Source of the DNA: a virus
DNA: 54,384 nucleotides
Reading direction: 5' to 3' (one strand)
Virus record (IMG/VR): IMGVR_UViG_3300044809_000029
Span: 1-54,384 of that record
The translations under genes were made by a program, and so were the position numbers. Positions 6,457 to 15,346 of the stretch are shown here, one piece after another. Every line of letters starts with the position of its first letter. The first letter of the stretch is position 1. The notes beneath the pieces are model-generated. The model saw nothing but the letters and a program-made list of their open reading frames with translations. It did not search any database and was not told the origin of the DNA.

Positions 6457-7101
6457 CTAGGTCACGTCGGCGAGGGTGAGGCTGTCGATCGTGGCGGTGA
6501 TGGCGTCGATGGTGCGAGTGAACTCATCGATGAACGGCTCGTCGGAGACTGCGAAGGTCAAGATGACGCCGGCGGGCTTCTGCGCTCGCGCGGCGCGCTC
6601 AGCCGCGGCAGCGTCCGGGGTCTCAGCGGTCCTGGTGAGGACGGTGAGTGCCCACGGGCCCGTCTTGACGATCCGGACGGTCTGCGTGCCCGTGAGGGTC
6701 GTCTGGACGCTCTCTCGGATGGCGCGCTGCGTGCCGCGGTACAGGCCGGCGGCGGCCTTGATCCGGGCGCGGGCCAGAGCGATCGTGTCCGAGGCTTGGA
6801 GGGTGACGCCGACGAACTGCGCGAGCCACGGCAGCACCCACACGGGGCACAGCAACGGGTCGAAGATGAGTTGCCACGCCTCGTACGTGTCCGAGTCGCG
6901 AATGATCGTGTCGAGGTCCTCACGGGGGCCGGCGAGGACAGCGGCGAGGTGCTTGAGGACGTACCCGTTCTCGGCGTCGGTGTCCCAGTAGGGCTCCCAC
7001 CGCTTGTAGAGCCGGTCCGCTGAGGTCTCGAGCGGGCCCGGGTCGACCGGGGCTGGGGTGACCGCCCCGCCGAACGCGGGGGGATCGAGGATGATCGGCA
7101 T
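6457..7101 (-). CDS. Baseplate / tail protein I-like (214 aa)
   Basis: Contains the DRLYKRWEPYWDTDAENGYV and LKHLAAVLAGPREDLDTIIR regions, LPWLAQFVGV and IRESVQTTLTG segments typical of P2 gpI-like or phage_tail_2 proteins that link baseplate to fibres. ATG 7101 overlaps the spike stop (TGATG). It is next to the baseplate J gene, only separated by the spike gene. Confidence 0.7.
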   Translation of the reverse strand: MPIILDPPAFGGAVTPAPVDPGPLETSADRLYKRWEPYWDTDAENGYVLKHLAAVLAGPREDLDTIIRDSDTYEAWQLIFDPLLCPVWVLPWLAQFVGVTLQASDTIALARARIKAAAGLYRGTQRAIRESVQTTLTGTQTVRIVKTGPWALTVLTRTAETPDAAAAERAARAQKPAGVILTFAVSDEPFIDEFTRTIDAITATIDSLTLADVT

Positions 7102-8813
7102 CAGGCGTTCACGCTCCGGCTGACCTCGTACCAGTAATCGCCCGTCGCTTGGTAGGCGAGCGTGATCGCGTCGTACTTCGTCGCGCTGAAGTTCGCCCCA
7201 CCCGCCAGCCTGAGACTCGACCCGGCTTGGAGGATGCACCCGATGTTCGTGTTGAACTGCAACGTGATCTTGCGGTCCTGCCGCCGCGACGGCGAATCCA
7301 ACGCGGTGATCGTCGTCTCCCCGGTGACGTTCACGTTGTCCTGATCGTCGCGGACAATCAGCGTCGCCGCCGACGGACGGTCCGCCGTCTGATTCGTGGA
7401 GTTGCCCGCCACTCGGTTGTGGATGCCGGGCACGCTCATCGAGTCCGTCTGGAAGCCGAAGATGACGTTGCCGGTGAACGAGTTGTAGTCGCACACGCCG
7501 GGCGCATCGTCGAGGGAGCGGATGCCGTACGCGTGGTTTGGGCTGCCGTTGGTGTCGATGATCGTGTTGCCGGTCACCGCGCAGCCCTTCACGTCCGTCT
7601 GCGGGCTCCCCACCGCCGCGAGGCGAATCGCGCCGTCGGGAGTGCCGACGCAGCAGTTGTAGATATCGTTGCCCGAGACGACCGTCCAGCTCGCGCCGAC
7701 GAGGATGCCCTGGAAGTAGGCGCCCTCGATGTAGTTGCCCGAGACGACGTTGCGCTCCGAGGCGCCCGAGGCGGCGTTCGCGGTGATGTAGACGCCGCGG
7801 GAGTGGTTGAGGATCGTGTTCCCGGTGATCGACGTGCCGCGGGTCCCGTTGGAGCACCGGACCCCGGCGTAGCCCGTGGAGTTCGTCGCGGCCTTCGTGA
7901 TCGAGTTCCCGCTGACGGTGCAGTATTGGGCTTGGGAGACGTTCACGCCCGAGGAGTAGTTCTCCTCGAGGATGTTGTCGCTGACGACGACGTGCCACGG
8001 CCCGGAGTCGGCGACGCCCGAGTTGCCGGAGAGGGCGATGCCGTGCCCGCCGCTGACCGCGAACGCCGCGGCCGACCCGGACCCACTGACCTTGCAGCCC
8101 GAGATGCGGCCGCTCTTGGAAGCCTGCGTCGTGTAGTCGATCAGGATGCCGTTGTTCCACGCGTTGCGGACCGCGACATCCACCACCGAGAAGTCGGTCG
8201 TTCCCTCGATGATGATGCCGTTGCCGCCCGGCACGTTGGCCTGGTTGCCGTCGACCGTGAAGCCGCGCAGGTGCACGCCCGTCTTGTCGGTCACGCGGAA
8301 CACAGCGACGTTCGAGCCGGCCTTCGCGCGCACGACAGCGGTCCTCGGACCGATGACGGTGGTGTTCGACGGTGGCGTGATGTTCGCCGAGACGTCCATG
8401 AGCCGATTCGGAGGGAGCTGCAACACGCCGCCGACGGCGGGGTCGAGGTCGGCGTAAGCGTTCGTGAACGCGGTGTTGTAGTCGGCGTGCGAAGCGTTCC
8501 AGTAGTCCAGGAGCGACACGTCAGCGGGGCGAACCTCGAACCGCTGCTTCCACGTACGACCGCCAGCGGCAGTGACAACGAGGTCGTAGGCGCCCGGTTC
8601 GAGCCACAACTCCGCAGCCGGATCGGTGGGGGCACTGAGCCTCCCGTACGTCGTCGTCAGCGGCTGCGTGATCTGCGTCGTCCCGGTCGAGGCCGCGTAG
8701 ACGGGAGCCGCGCCGTCGCCACGGTAGTTGACGGCGACACTCGCGCCATCCACATGGACGAGGAGGCGGCCCTGCGGCTCGAAGACGGACTCCTGAAGCT
8801 GCGTGCGAGCCAT
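7101..8813 (-). CDS. Tail spike with right-handed beta-helix (570 aa)
   Basis: After an N-terminal ~110 residue domain, residues about 130-480 contain the regular GNxI / VxGNxI turns of a pectate-lyase-like parallel beta-helix (VSDNILEENYSSGVNVSQAQ, CTVSGNSITKAATN, SITGNTILNHSRGVYITANA, VSGNYIEGAYFQGILVG). Such spikes bind and often cleave surface polysaccharide. A small C-terminal beta domain ends the protein. It starts one base inside the upstream gene's stop. Depolymerase activity is likely but no active-site residues were assigned. Confidence 0.8.
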   Translation of the reverse strand: MARTQLQESVFEPQGRLLVHVDGASVAVNYRGDGAAPVYAASTGTTQITQPLTTTYGRLSAPTDPAAELWLEPGAYDLVVTAAGGRTWKQRFEVRPADVSLLDYWNASHADYNTAFTNAYADLDPAVGGVLQLPPNRLMDVSANITPPSNTTVIGPRTAVVRAKAGSNVAVFRVTDKTGVHLRGFTVDGNQANVPGGNGIIIEGTTDFSVVDVAVRNAWNNGILIDYTTQASKSGRISGCKVSGSGSAAAFAVSGGHGIALSGNSGVADSGPWHVVVSDNILEENYSSGVNVSQAQYCTVSGNSITKAATNSTGYAGVRCSNGTRGTSITGNTILNHSRGVYITANAASGASERNVVSGNYIEGAYFQGILVGASWTVVSGNDIYNCCVGTPDGAIRLAAVGSPQTDVKGCAVTGNTIIDTNGSPNHAYGIRSLDDAPGVCDYNSFTGNVIFGFQTDSMSVPGIHNRVAGNSTNQTADRPSAATLIVRDDQDNVNVTGETTITALDSPSRRQDRKITLQFNTNIGCILQAGSSLRLAGGANFSATKYDAITLAYQATGDYWYEVSRSVNA

Positions 8814-9979
8814 TACGGACTCGTCACGGTGCCGGCGGCAGTAGAAGCGGAACCCGGGAGCGCAGCAGGCCCGGTCATCGTGACGTCAGCGGTACCAGCG
8901 TTGACAGTGACGGAGGTCGTGTAGTCGAGCCCTTCGACGTTCTCGATCGCAGCGACAACATCGCGGTAGCGCACGATCGGGCGGTCAAGCCACGCTTGGG
9001 AATCGCCGAACGGCGGGCGACCCCAGTTCGCGGGGGACAGGAACGCGAGCACCGCCGCTTCCGCGCGAGCTTCAACATCCGCAGGGTCGTACTGCGCGTA
9101 GCACTTCGCAGCGAAGACAACCGCGATCGTCGTGTACGTCGCGGCGATCCAGTTGATCGTGAGATGCGAAACGGCTTTCGCGGCCTGGAACGCCTGCCCG
9201 TTCGACCGGGCAGTCCCACCGGGGTCAAGGCCCGCACTGTTGACGACAGCGAGCGTCATGATCCCCGCGTTGTTCGACGTGCCGTCCCCCGGGTTGTAAC
9301 CGTCGAGGGGCAGCGCGCGGGCGATCAGCGCGACGTTCGCCACAGCGTCATCCGCGAAGTCCTGCGCGAGCACGAGTGTCTCCGCAGTCAGGCGCGTTGA
9401 GGTGACGAGCCGGTTGCGGTACGCGTCCCGGTCCTCCTCGTCAGCGCCTCCGGTGGTGGGGGCTTCGACGGTGATCGTGTCGACCCACGCGAGCGCGTCC
9501 TCGAGCTGCGGGTCCGTCTGCAACCCGGAACCCGTCGACCCGGCTTCGACCGCGAGGATCTCGACCTCGCCGATGCCAGTGGAGAGCTGCCCGCTGAGAA
9601 TCGTGACGTCCTGTGTGGTCTGAAACCCGACGCGCGTCGTGCCGTCAGCGCCGAGGACCGTCATAGTGGTCCCAGCGGGGAGGAGCTGATCGCCGACGCT
9701 GCTGGTCCTCGTCCAGGTGGTGAGGCCGGTGGCTTGCGTGGCGGCGTTGATCGGCTTGCCGCGGAGGTTCGCTCCGAAGGATTCCCAGATCGTGTCGAAG
9801 ACCTCCGTCGCGAGCTCGCGCGTGATCGCGTGCTGCTCAGCGTCCGCCTCGACGATGACGTTGATCGGGTGCCCGTCCTGCACGACCAAGCCGGGGATGC
9901 GCTCCTCGAGGAGTGCGAGTTCGCTGTCCTTGATGGCTTGCGGGTCCGTTTCGAGGCTGATCGAGATGTAGTCGGTCAA
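8813..9979 (-). CDS. Baseplate J-like protein (388 aa)
   Basis: Carries the J-type layout: GANLRGKPINAATQATGLTT, then LPAGTTMTVLGADG, then AVEAGSTGSGLQTDP, then DEEDRDAYRNRLVTS and a C-terminal wedge domain. The family (P2 gpJ / Mu gp47) forms the baseplate wedge of contractile tails. It lies downstream of the gp25-like gene, as in P2 and Mu. Confidence 0.9.
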   Translation of the reverse strand: MTDYISISLETDPQAIKDSELALLEERIPGLVVQDGHPINVIVEADAEQHAITRELATEVFDTIWESFGANLRGKPINAATQATGLTTWTRTSSVGDQLLPAGTTMTVLGADGTTRVGFQTTQDVTILSGQLSTGIGEVEILAVEAGSTGSGLQTDPQLEDALAWVDTITVEAPTTGGADEEDRDAYRNRLVTSTRLTAETLVLAQDFADDAVANVALIARALPLDGYNPGDGTSNNAGIMTLAVVNSAGLDPGGTARSNGQAFQAAKAVSHLTINWIAATYTTIAVVFAAKCYAQYDPADVEARAEAAVLAFLSPANWGRPPFGDSQAWLDRPIVRYRDVVAAIENVEGLDYTTSVTVNAGTADVTMTGPAALPGSASTAAGTVTSP

Positions 9980-9983
9980 GGGG

Positions 9984-10292
9984 TCAGACTCCGATCCGGA
10001 CGCCGACGATGCTCAGCGCGGGGTTGAGCGCGTCGGGCTGCTCAGTGACGGCAGCGGTCGCGTCGGGGACGTACTCGGTGAGTTGCCGTTCGATCTCTTG
10101 CGCGTCCGCGCCCCCGCTGAGGTGGGCCTGCTCGTAGAGGCCGAAATCGGGGTTGCTTGTGAGCCAGCCTTGCGGGGTGGTGACGAGCACGTAGGTCTGC
10201 GCGAGGGCGTCTTGCGGGGTGCCTTGTTCGACGGTGGCGATCTCGCCGTTGATGACGCGCAGCGGCCAGTCGAGCTGGGGGATCTCAGGCAT
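9984..10292 (-). CDS. Baseplate wedge protein, gp25/GpW-like (102 aa)
   Basis: About 100 residues with LDWPLRVINGEIATVEQGTP and QGWLTSNPDFGLYEQAHLSG, close to the T4 gp25/P2 gpW family pattern of a short wedge initiator. It is four bases upstream of the J gene. Helical C-terminal part ends in a beta strand (NPALSIVGVRIGV). Confidence 0.8.
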   Translation of the reverse strand: MPEIPQLDWPLRVINGEIATVEQGTPQDALAQTYVLVTTPQGWLTSNPDFGLYEQAHLSGGADAQEIERQLTEYVPDATAAVTEQPDALNPALSIVGVRIGV

Positions 10293-10312
10293 GGGGCCGC
10301 CTCCCGTGGGCG

Positions 10313-10318
10313 TAGACT
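10313..10318 (+). promoter_or_regulatory. Candidate -10 of the 70-aa cargo gene
   Basis: TAGACT six bases upstream of ATG 10325, consistent with a leaderless start. No -35 hexamer recognised. Confidence 0.35.
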
Positions 10319-10324
10319 CAGGGC

Positions 10325-10537
10325 ATGGCTATCCGCGCGAGCAGCGACTACGTTGCGAGGTTGCTAGAGGCACTCGCCAACGACGAGCCCGTCCATGAGG
10401 CGAGCGAGGGTTGGGTGCGCATCGACGGGTGGCCCGAGCACCTCTCGATCGAGGCTTTTCTCCTTCGCTCCCTCGCCGACGGCCTGCGCCACGACGCTCA
10501 GGCGGCGACCCAGGCGAGCAGCCACCACGAGCCCTGA
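10325..10537 (+). CDS. Rightward 70-aa cargo protein within the baseplate module
   Basis: A small, mainly helical acidic protein (SSDYVARLLEALANDEPVHE, WPEHLSIEAFLLRSLADGLR). It opposes all neighbours and its last 40 bp overlap the 3' end of the leftward spike gene. A -10-like hexamer just upstream supports independent expression. No family recognised. A lysogen-expressed gene is the best guess. Confidence 0.5.
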   Translation: MAIRASSDYVARLLEALANDEPVHEASEGWVRIDGWPEHLSIEAFLLRSLADGLRHDAQAATQASSHHEP

Positions 10538-10740
10538 TCGGACTGCGTGACGAGCGCGAGGTCTCCGACGCTCGGCGAGGAGCCGCCGTGCGCGTCATGC
10601 ACGACGGGGAACGAGTGCAGGCCGTTGTCGTAGCCGGGGATCACCACGCGCAGCGGGCTCGTCGCACTCACGCGAGCCTCCCACGTCGTGATGCCGTCCT
10701 CGTCCGTCGGGTTCGATCGCGTGGCTTCGAAGAGGTCCAC
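10498..10740 (-). CDS. Baseplate spike / gpV-like OB-fold protein (80 aa)
   Basis: The segment TSPLRVVIPGYDNGLHSFPV and VGDLALVTQSDQGSWWLLAW reads as the OB-fold of gpV/gp5 N-terminal or phage baseplate-assembly proteins. At 80 residues it lacks the long beta-prism needle, so it may be only the OB collar. It is placed between the tail hub and the gp25-like gene, the normal position. Confidence 0.65.
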   Translation of the reverse strand: MDLFEATRSNPTDEDGITTWEARVSATSPLRVVIPGYDNGLHSFPVVHDAHGGSSPSVGDLALVTQSDQGSWWLLAWVAA

Positions 10741-10742
10741 GG

Positions 10743-12662
10743 TCAGCCGTCCACTCCGTACGTCCTATAGCCGAGGAAGTCACTGCGGACCGACTTCGTC
10801 GCGAGTTGGGAGAGGCCGGCGGACGGGCCCATGTTGATACTCATCCCGTTGCCGATGTAGAGATTCACGTGGCTCGCCGTGCTGTTGGGGTCGCCGTAGA
10901 ACGCGAGGTCACCGGGGCGCGGCTGGTTCGTGCGCGTCCCGTTCGCCCACAACGTCCCCGTGAAGCCGGAGCCGTCGTATCCGGAGCCGTTGGGGTCGGG
11001 GGCGCCAGCGAGCTTGTAGACGAGCGTCACGAACGCTGAGCAGTCGATCTCGACCTTCTCGGAGCCCTTGAGGATCCACCCGCCGGGCCGGTCCGATTGG
11101 CCGGCTGCGGTGAGCGGGTCGATCGGGAACAACGTGGGCGGCATCGGGCGCTGGTGCCCGTACACGTACCGGATGCGCTCCCCGAGGGCCTTCTTGGCGA
11201 CTTGGAGGATCGCTGCGCGGACGGTCCCGGACTCCGGGGCGCTGTTGTCCACAAGGGCGGTGCTCGTGCTCGCTGCGGGCTCCGGGAGCTTCGGCTCCGG
11301 GCGGCGCAGGGTGAGGACGCTCTCCTCGGTGTAGAGGTCAATCTCGTTGCTCCACATCAGCCACCGGCCCGTCAAGGGCCCGAAGTCATCAAGCTCCACG
11401 ACGCTCCCGGGCGGGCCGATCCACCGCGCGACACCCGCGTTGAAAGTGACCTCCGAGACGGGCACACCGACGTCCGCCTCGAAGCTGAAGGAGCGCACCG
11501 CGGTCGAGTCGGGCTGGATAACGAACGTGGGGCGGCGCGTAATCAGCCACTCATCGCTCGCGTACCAGAGCTCGTTCGCGTCCGCCCACAACCGCCAGCG
11601 GACCTCCTGCGCGAGCGTGCCCGCCTGCACCCAGTAGTTCTGGCCTTTCTTGACCCGGAAGTCGTACTGGCCGCGCGTGACCTTCACCAGCCCGGCGCCG
11701 CCCCACGCGTCCAGGAGGGCTTGGGCTTCGACCGCCCACCGGTCGTAGAAACCCGGCTGCTCCCCCGAGGCTTCGACGCGCGTGGCGATCTCGCCCGGGG
11801 TCATGTCCGGATACTGCGTGGCGAGGTGCTTGGCGCCGCCCTGCTGAAAGCCCTTGCCGCCGACGAGGAAGTAGTGCGCCTGCTGCGCCGTGTCCTTCTG
11901 CGGGATGTTCGCGGGGTTCGCCTGGAACACGCCCGCGTAGCCGGAGCCCGCTGAGTTGGCGACGGGTCGGAAGGCGCTCTCGCCGATGCCGGCGCAGAGC
12001 ATCGCGATCGTCGCACGGTCGCTCGCGCTGTCCGTGTCGGCTTGCTCGAGCGCGGTCTCTACCTGCTGGCGTTGCGCGTCGTCGATCTGCACGCCCTTCA
12101 CGGTCAGGCGCTTACTCGCGTTGATGCCCTTCCGGCGGGCCTTCTGCTTCGCCTTCTCGGTGCGGTCCTTGATCGGCTGGTCCTCGTGCAACTCCGGGGA
12201 GCGGAACACGACCGGGGTTTCTTTCACGGCGCGGGCGAGACGCGCGATGAACTCCGCGCGGGTGCGCTCAGCGCGGGAGACCGCGATGGGCCGCTGGTGG
12301 CGGCGAAGGAGCGACGCGATCTCATCCTCGAAGATCACGGTCATCTGGTGCTGCCCGCTGCTGTACGCGCCTTCGACGCGGGCGAGGCGGAATCGGGCGC
12401 CGTCGAGTTCCATGCGCGCTGAGCCGAACCGGTCCCACGCGGCCTCCGGGAGCTTCTTCTGCCGCGCGGACGGGCGCGACGTGGGGCGGACGAGCAGCCC
12501 GCTGGTAAGGAGCTTCAGGTCCGCGTCGTCGCACGTCAGCGAGAGCGAGGACGCGCTGTCCATGGTGCGGGTGAGTTTCGCGCCGCCCTTGATGATGCGG
12601 CCTTGGAGGTCCGCGTCGATCTTCTGCCCGTCGAGCTGCAGGCGCTCCCGGAAGTCGCTCAT
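10743..12662 (-). CDS. Tail hub (gpD-like) with two peptidoglycan-cutting domains (639 aa)
   Basis: Residues about 1-210 and 320-455 resemble the split gpD/gp27 hub. Inserted at about 215-310 is a lytic-transglycosylase-like domain with a candidate catalytic Glu in AGIGESAFRP (E228) and a YAGVFQANP stretch. The C-terminus (about 485-635) is an NlpC/P60 peptidase: Cys in VEIDCSAFVTLV (C541), His in ASHVNLYIG (H598) and a PRPGDLAFYG segment. One enzyme would cut glycan strands and the other stem peptides when the tail punctures the wall. ATG 12662 overlaps the upstream stop. Confidence 0.8.
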   Translation of the reverse strand: MSDFRERLQLDGQKIDADLQGRIIKGGAKLTRTMDSASSLSLTCDDADLKLLTSGLLVRPTSRPSARQKKLPEAAWDRFGSARMELDGARFRLARVEGAYSSGQHQMTVIFEDEIASLLRRHQRPIAVSRAERTRAEFIARLARAVKETPVVFRSPELHEDQPIKDRTEKAKQKARRKGINASKRLTVKGVQIDDAQRQQVETALEQADTDSASDRATIAMLCAGIGESAFRPVANSAGSGYAGVFQANPANIPQKDTAQQAHYFLVGGKGFQQGGAKHLATQYPDMTPGEIATRVEASGEQPGFYDRWAVEAQALLDAWGGAGLVKVTRGQYDFRVKKGQNYWVQAGTLAQEVRWRLWADANELWYASDEWLITRRPTFVIQPDSTAVRSFSFEADVGVPVSEVTFNAGVARWIGPPGSVVELDDFGPLTGRWLMWSNEIDLYTEESVLTLRRPEPKLPEPAASTSTALVDNSAPESGTVRAAILQVAKKALGERIRYVYGHQRPMPPTLFPIDPLTAAGQSDRPGGWILKGSEKVEIDCSAFVTLVYKLAGAPDPNGSGYDGSGFTGTLWANGTRTNQPRPGDLAFYGDPNSTASHVNLYIGNGMSINMGPSAGLSQLATKSVRSDFLGYRTYGVDG

Positions 12663-13438
12663 GCGGGGAGGCGGACGCGCTGCCCGACCTTGAGCTTGCT
12701 CCCGAGCCGCAGGCCCGGGTTCGCGCGGGCGATGTCCGACGCGCGGGACGGGTCCCCGTACTCGCGGCGGCTCACGTCCTCGAGGTACTCGCCGGCGCGG
12801 GCGGTCGTGGACCGGTTCGCGATTCCGTGCGCTCGCTTCCCACGGCGGACGCTCTCCGTCAACTGCTTGTCCGTGACGTGCTGGATCAGGTCAACGGTCG
12901 CGCTCGCGCGAGAGCGAGCGGACCCGCCCGGCAGGTAAATCGTCCCAGGGCTGTCCTCATCCCACGTGATCGACGAGACCCGCCACCTGACCGTCGACTT
13001 GAGGGTGAGGTACGGGTGCGGGCCGACAACCCGGACGATCGGCGGCTCCTGATCGGGGCCGGTTCGTTCCGCGAGCGACTCCAACGCCCGGACACTTCCC
13101 TCCACGCTGACCTGGGAGGCGTACGCGTCGAAGCGGATCGGGATGGTGAGGTCGTACGGGTCGTGCCCCGCGTAGCGCGTGAGACTGACCAGCCCGTCGC
13201 GTTCCGTCGTGTCGTAGCGGGCCTTCGGGGGGCGCGGGCTCGCGGGGCGGAACATCGTCCCGACGACGTCGATCGGGGGGTTCTCGCTGAAGATGTAGAC
13301 CTGATCCGGCCCGCCCATGATCCGCAGGGAGGAGGAGCCCGTGCGGGGCTTGCCGTTGCCGAACCCGCCAGGGCCAACGCCGACGGTGGTGACGGGGCTG
13401 ACGACGCCGATCTTGCGGTGCGCTGTCTTGTGGCTCAC
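12659..13438 (-). CDS. LysM-type baseplate hub protein (259 aa)
   Basis: The C-terminal ~45 residues are a LysM module (GEYLEDVSRREYGDPSRASD, ending GSKLKVGQRVRLPA). The N-terminal ~190 residues form a beta-rich domain (DPYDLTIPIRFDAYASQV). Hub-side LysM proteins of T4 gp53 / XkdP type occupy this place between tape measure and gpD. GTG 13438 overlaps the tape-measure stop (GTGA). Confidence 0.75.
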   Translation of the reverse strand: MSHKTAHRKIGVVSPVTTVGVGPGGFGNGKPRTGSSSLRIMGGPDQVYIFSENPPIDVVGTMFRPASPRPPKARYDTTERDGLVSLTRYAGHDPYDLTIPIRFDAYASQVSVEGSVRALESLAERTGPDQEPPIVRVVGPHPYLTLKSTVRWRVSSITWDEDSPGTIYLPGGSARSRASATVDLIQHVTDKQLTESVRRGKRAHGIANRSTTARAGEYLEDVSRREYGDPSRASDIARANPGLRLGSKLKVGQRVRLPA

Positions 13439-15156
13439 GGGCCCGCCCTCCGGCCGCGTTGACGGCGGACAATCGTCGCGGTCGAGTTCGTGAGCTCCCG
13501 GCCGTCGAGCATCACGTGAACTTCCATCCCGGCCGGCGCGTCGTGCCCGAACCCGACGGGGAAGCCCTGCGCGTCCGTGCGCACGATCTGCTGCCGGGGG
13601 CCCGCCCCGCTCAGGGGCTGGAAGCTGCGTTGGACTTGCGCGCCCCGGTTGAGGCGTTGCTGCGGGGTGAGGCCGTCCTTGTTGTGCGCGAGCCACGCCC
13701 ACGTACCCAGACCCGCGATCGGGAGCGCGGCGAGTGCGACGGGACCAGCGACCTCGGCGGCGGCGGTCGCTGCCAAGCCGGGGAGGCCCTTCGCGCCGGC
13801 GCGGCCGAACCTACTGAGGAAGCCAGGCTTGCCCTTGCCGGGCAGTCCCCCGCCTCCTTCGTTGACGACCGCGACCCACAACGGGTTCGCGGGCGTGGCG
13901 CCCTTGCTGCCTGAGAGCAGGCCAGCCGCGACGCCGCCCCTCTTGCCGAGGGACTTCCCGAGACCGAACAGCCCGAGCTTCTTCGCAAGGAACCCGCCCG
14001 TGATGACCTTCGCGAGCGTGTCCTCAGCGAGAAACGCCTGCCAGAACAGCTTCGCGGCCATCGCCCCGGAATGCGCCATCGTTGTCGCGAGGACACCGAC
14101 GAGCTTCCCCGCGACCTTCGGCATCTCAGCGACCAGCGCGTTACCGAGTCCGGCCTTCGTGCGCGGGTCCGCGCTCCACTTGTCGAAGCGGGCCATGATC
14201 CGGTCGAGGTTCCGGAGCGTCTTCGTCCCGTCAACGTCCTGCGCCCCGAACAGGTTCAGGAGGCCGTGCCCCAGGTGCCCCGTGGAGGACGCGAAGATGC
14301 TCAGGTCCGTCTTGGCCTTCGCGAAGAACGCGGCCATCTTCCCGGTCTGCCGCGCGTTCTCCAGCCACGTCGAGGCAGCCAGCGCGCCCTTGTCGGCCAT
14401 CTGGGAGAGCCACACCGCGAGCGGAGCGGCTTCTACCGCGACATGCCGGAGCCCGTCCGCGAGGTGCAATCCGGCGCTGCCGAGGTTCGAGAGGATCTGG
14501 ACGTTCGCGCGGCCCACCGTGCCGATGTCCCGGCCCCACGCTCCAGAGCCGAGCATCCCGCCCGCCTTGGACGCGAGACCACCCAGAGCGCCGCCGGTCT
14601 GCCCGACAAGTCGGTTGAACACCGGGAGGTTCCTGAGGGCGCTGTGCGTGCCACGGGAGAGCCCGGGGAGCATCGCGCCCGTCGCGGTCTGCTGGAGCTG
14701 CTGGTGCGCGTTGTTGAGCGTGAAGAACAAGTCCCGCGCCTGGGGGCTGAGCTTCTTCAATGCCGCGGCGTTCCCGCCGAGGGCCTTGCTGAGCCCACCG
14801 ACCGCGAGCTTCGCGACCGTCGCACCCTGCGCGAGAGCGAGCACCCCGACACCGCCGGCCGCGCCAGCGCCGCCGGCCATCACACCGAGAGCCTCCGTGG
14901 CGCCGAGAACCTGCGGAACGAGATTCTTGACGCCGAGTGCGAGCGCGCCGACGGCTAGAGCCCCGCCCTTCATGCTCGTGCTGAACGGGCCGAGACTGAT
15001 GCGCGTGTTCTTCGACTGCGCGTTGAGCGCCTTCATCCACACCGCTGACTCGCGAGCGGCCTGCCCGATGTTCTTCACATGGCGCGCCGCACTGTCAGCG
15101 TCGTGGTTGAACCGCGCCAACTCTCGAAGGCGCACGCGGATATCGACGTCATCCAT
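13435..15156 (-). CDS. Tape measure protein (573 aa)
   Basis: Long, Ala/Gly-rich, helical, with hydrophobic stretches at about 62-112 and 470-500, as expected of a tape measure. The position after the tail chaperones and before the hub fits. At 573 residues the 1.5 A per residue rule predicts a tail of about 85 nm. The C-terminal end (MEVHVMLDGRELTNSTATIV) resembles part of the small protein at 17890-18081. ATG 15156 lies inside the end of the frameshifted chaperone reading frame. Confidence 0.85.
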   Translation of the reverse strand: MDDVDIRVRLRELARFNHDADSAARHVKNIGQAARESAVWMKALNAQSKNTRISLGPFSTSMKGGALAVGALALGVKNLVPQVLGATEALGVMAGGAGAAGGVGVLALAQGATVAKLAVGGLSKALGGNAAALKKLSPQARDLFFTLNNAHQQLQQTATGAMLPGLSRGTHSALRNLPVFNRLVGQTGGALGGLASKAGGMLGSGAWGRDIGTVGRANVQILSNLGSAGLHLADGLRHVAVEAAPLAVWLSQMADKGALAASTWLENARQTGKMAAFFAKAKTDLSIFASSTGHLGHGLLNLFGAQDVDGTKTLRNLDRIMARFDKWSADPRTKAGLGNALVAEMPKVAGKLVGVLATTMAHSGAMAAKLFWQAFLAEDTLAKVITGGFLAKKLGLFGLGKSLGKRGGVAAGLLSGSKGATPANPLWVAVVNEGGGGLPGKGKPGFLSRFGRAGAKGLPGLAATAAAEVAGPVALAALPIAGLGTWAWLAHNKDGLTPQQRLNRGAQVQRSFQPLSGAGPRQQIVRTDAQGFPVGFGHDAPAGMEVHVMLDGRELTNSTATIVRRQRGRRAGP

Positions 15157-15346
15157 CCGCGCCTCCGAACGCTCTCGCGAGCAAGTCGTCGTTCAATGCC
15201 CGCCGCGCCTTCAGCGCGTGATCGGCCATCCCGCTCAGCGCCGCGCGCTCCACCACGTCACGGGTCGTCAATAACCGCCACCCGTCAACGCCCATCGCGC
15301 ACGCCCACCCCGCCTCCACTACCGCGGGGTGGTCAGCTATTCCCCC
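15149..15346 (-). CDS. Tail assembly chaperone, -1 frameshift extension (T part)
   Basis: An open frame of 65 codons with no need of its own start: it is entered by a -1 slip at the end of the 164-aa chaperone gene. It encodes ADHPAVVEAGWACAMGVDGW then LLTTRDVVERAALS and a helical tail (DHALKARRALNDDLLARAFG), the type of short T extension seen between tube and tape measure genes. It ends inside the tape-measure start (ATGGATGA). An internal ATG at about 15292 could also make a 47-aa free product. Confidence 0.7.
   Translation of the reverse strand, partial: GGIADHPAVVEAGWACAMGVDGWRLLTTRDVVERAALSGMADHALKARRALNDDLLARAFGGADG

Noticed and set aside
7149-8924. 591-codon plus-strand open frame
   Set aside because: Opposite the beta-helix spike; low-complexity Val/Arg/Asp text is typical of antisense frames.
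13577-15274. 565-codon plus-strand open frame
   Set aside because: Antisense of the tape measure gene, with Pro/Ser/Arg-rich content and no start context.
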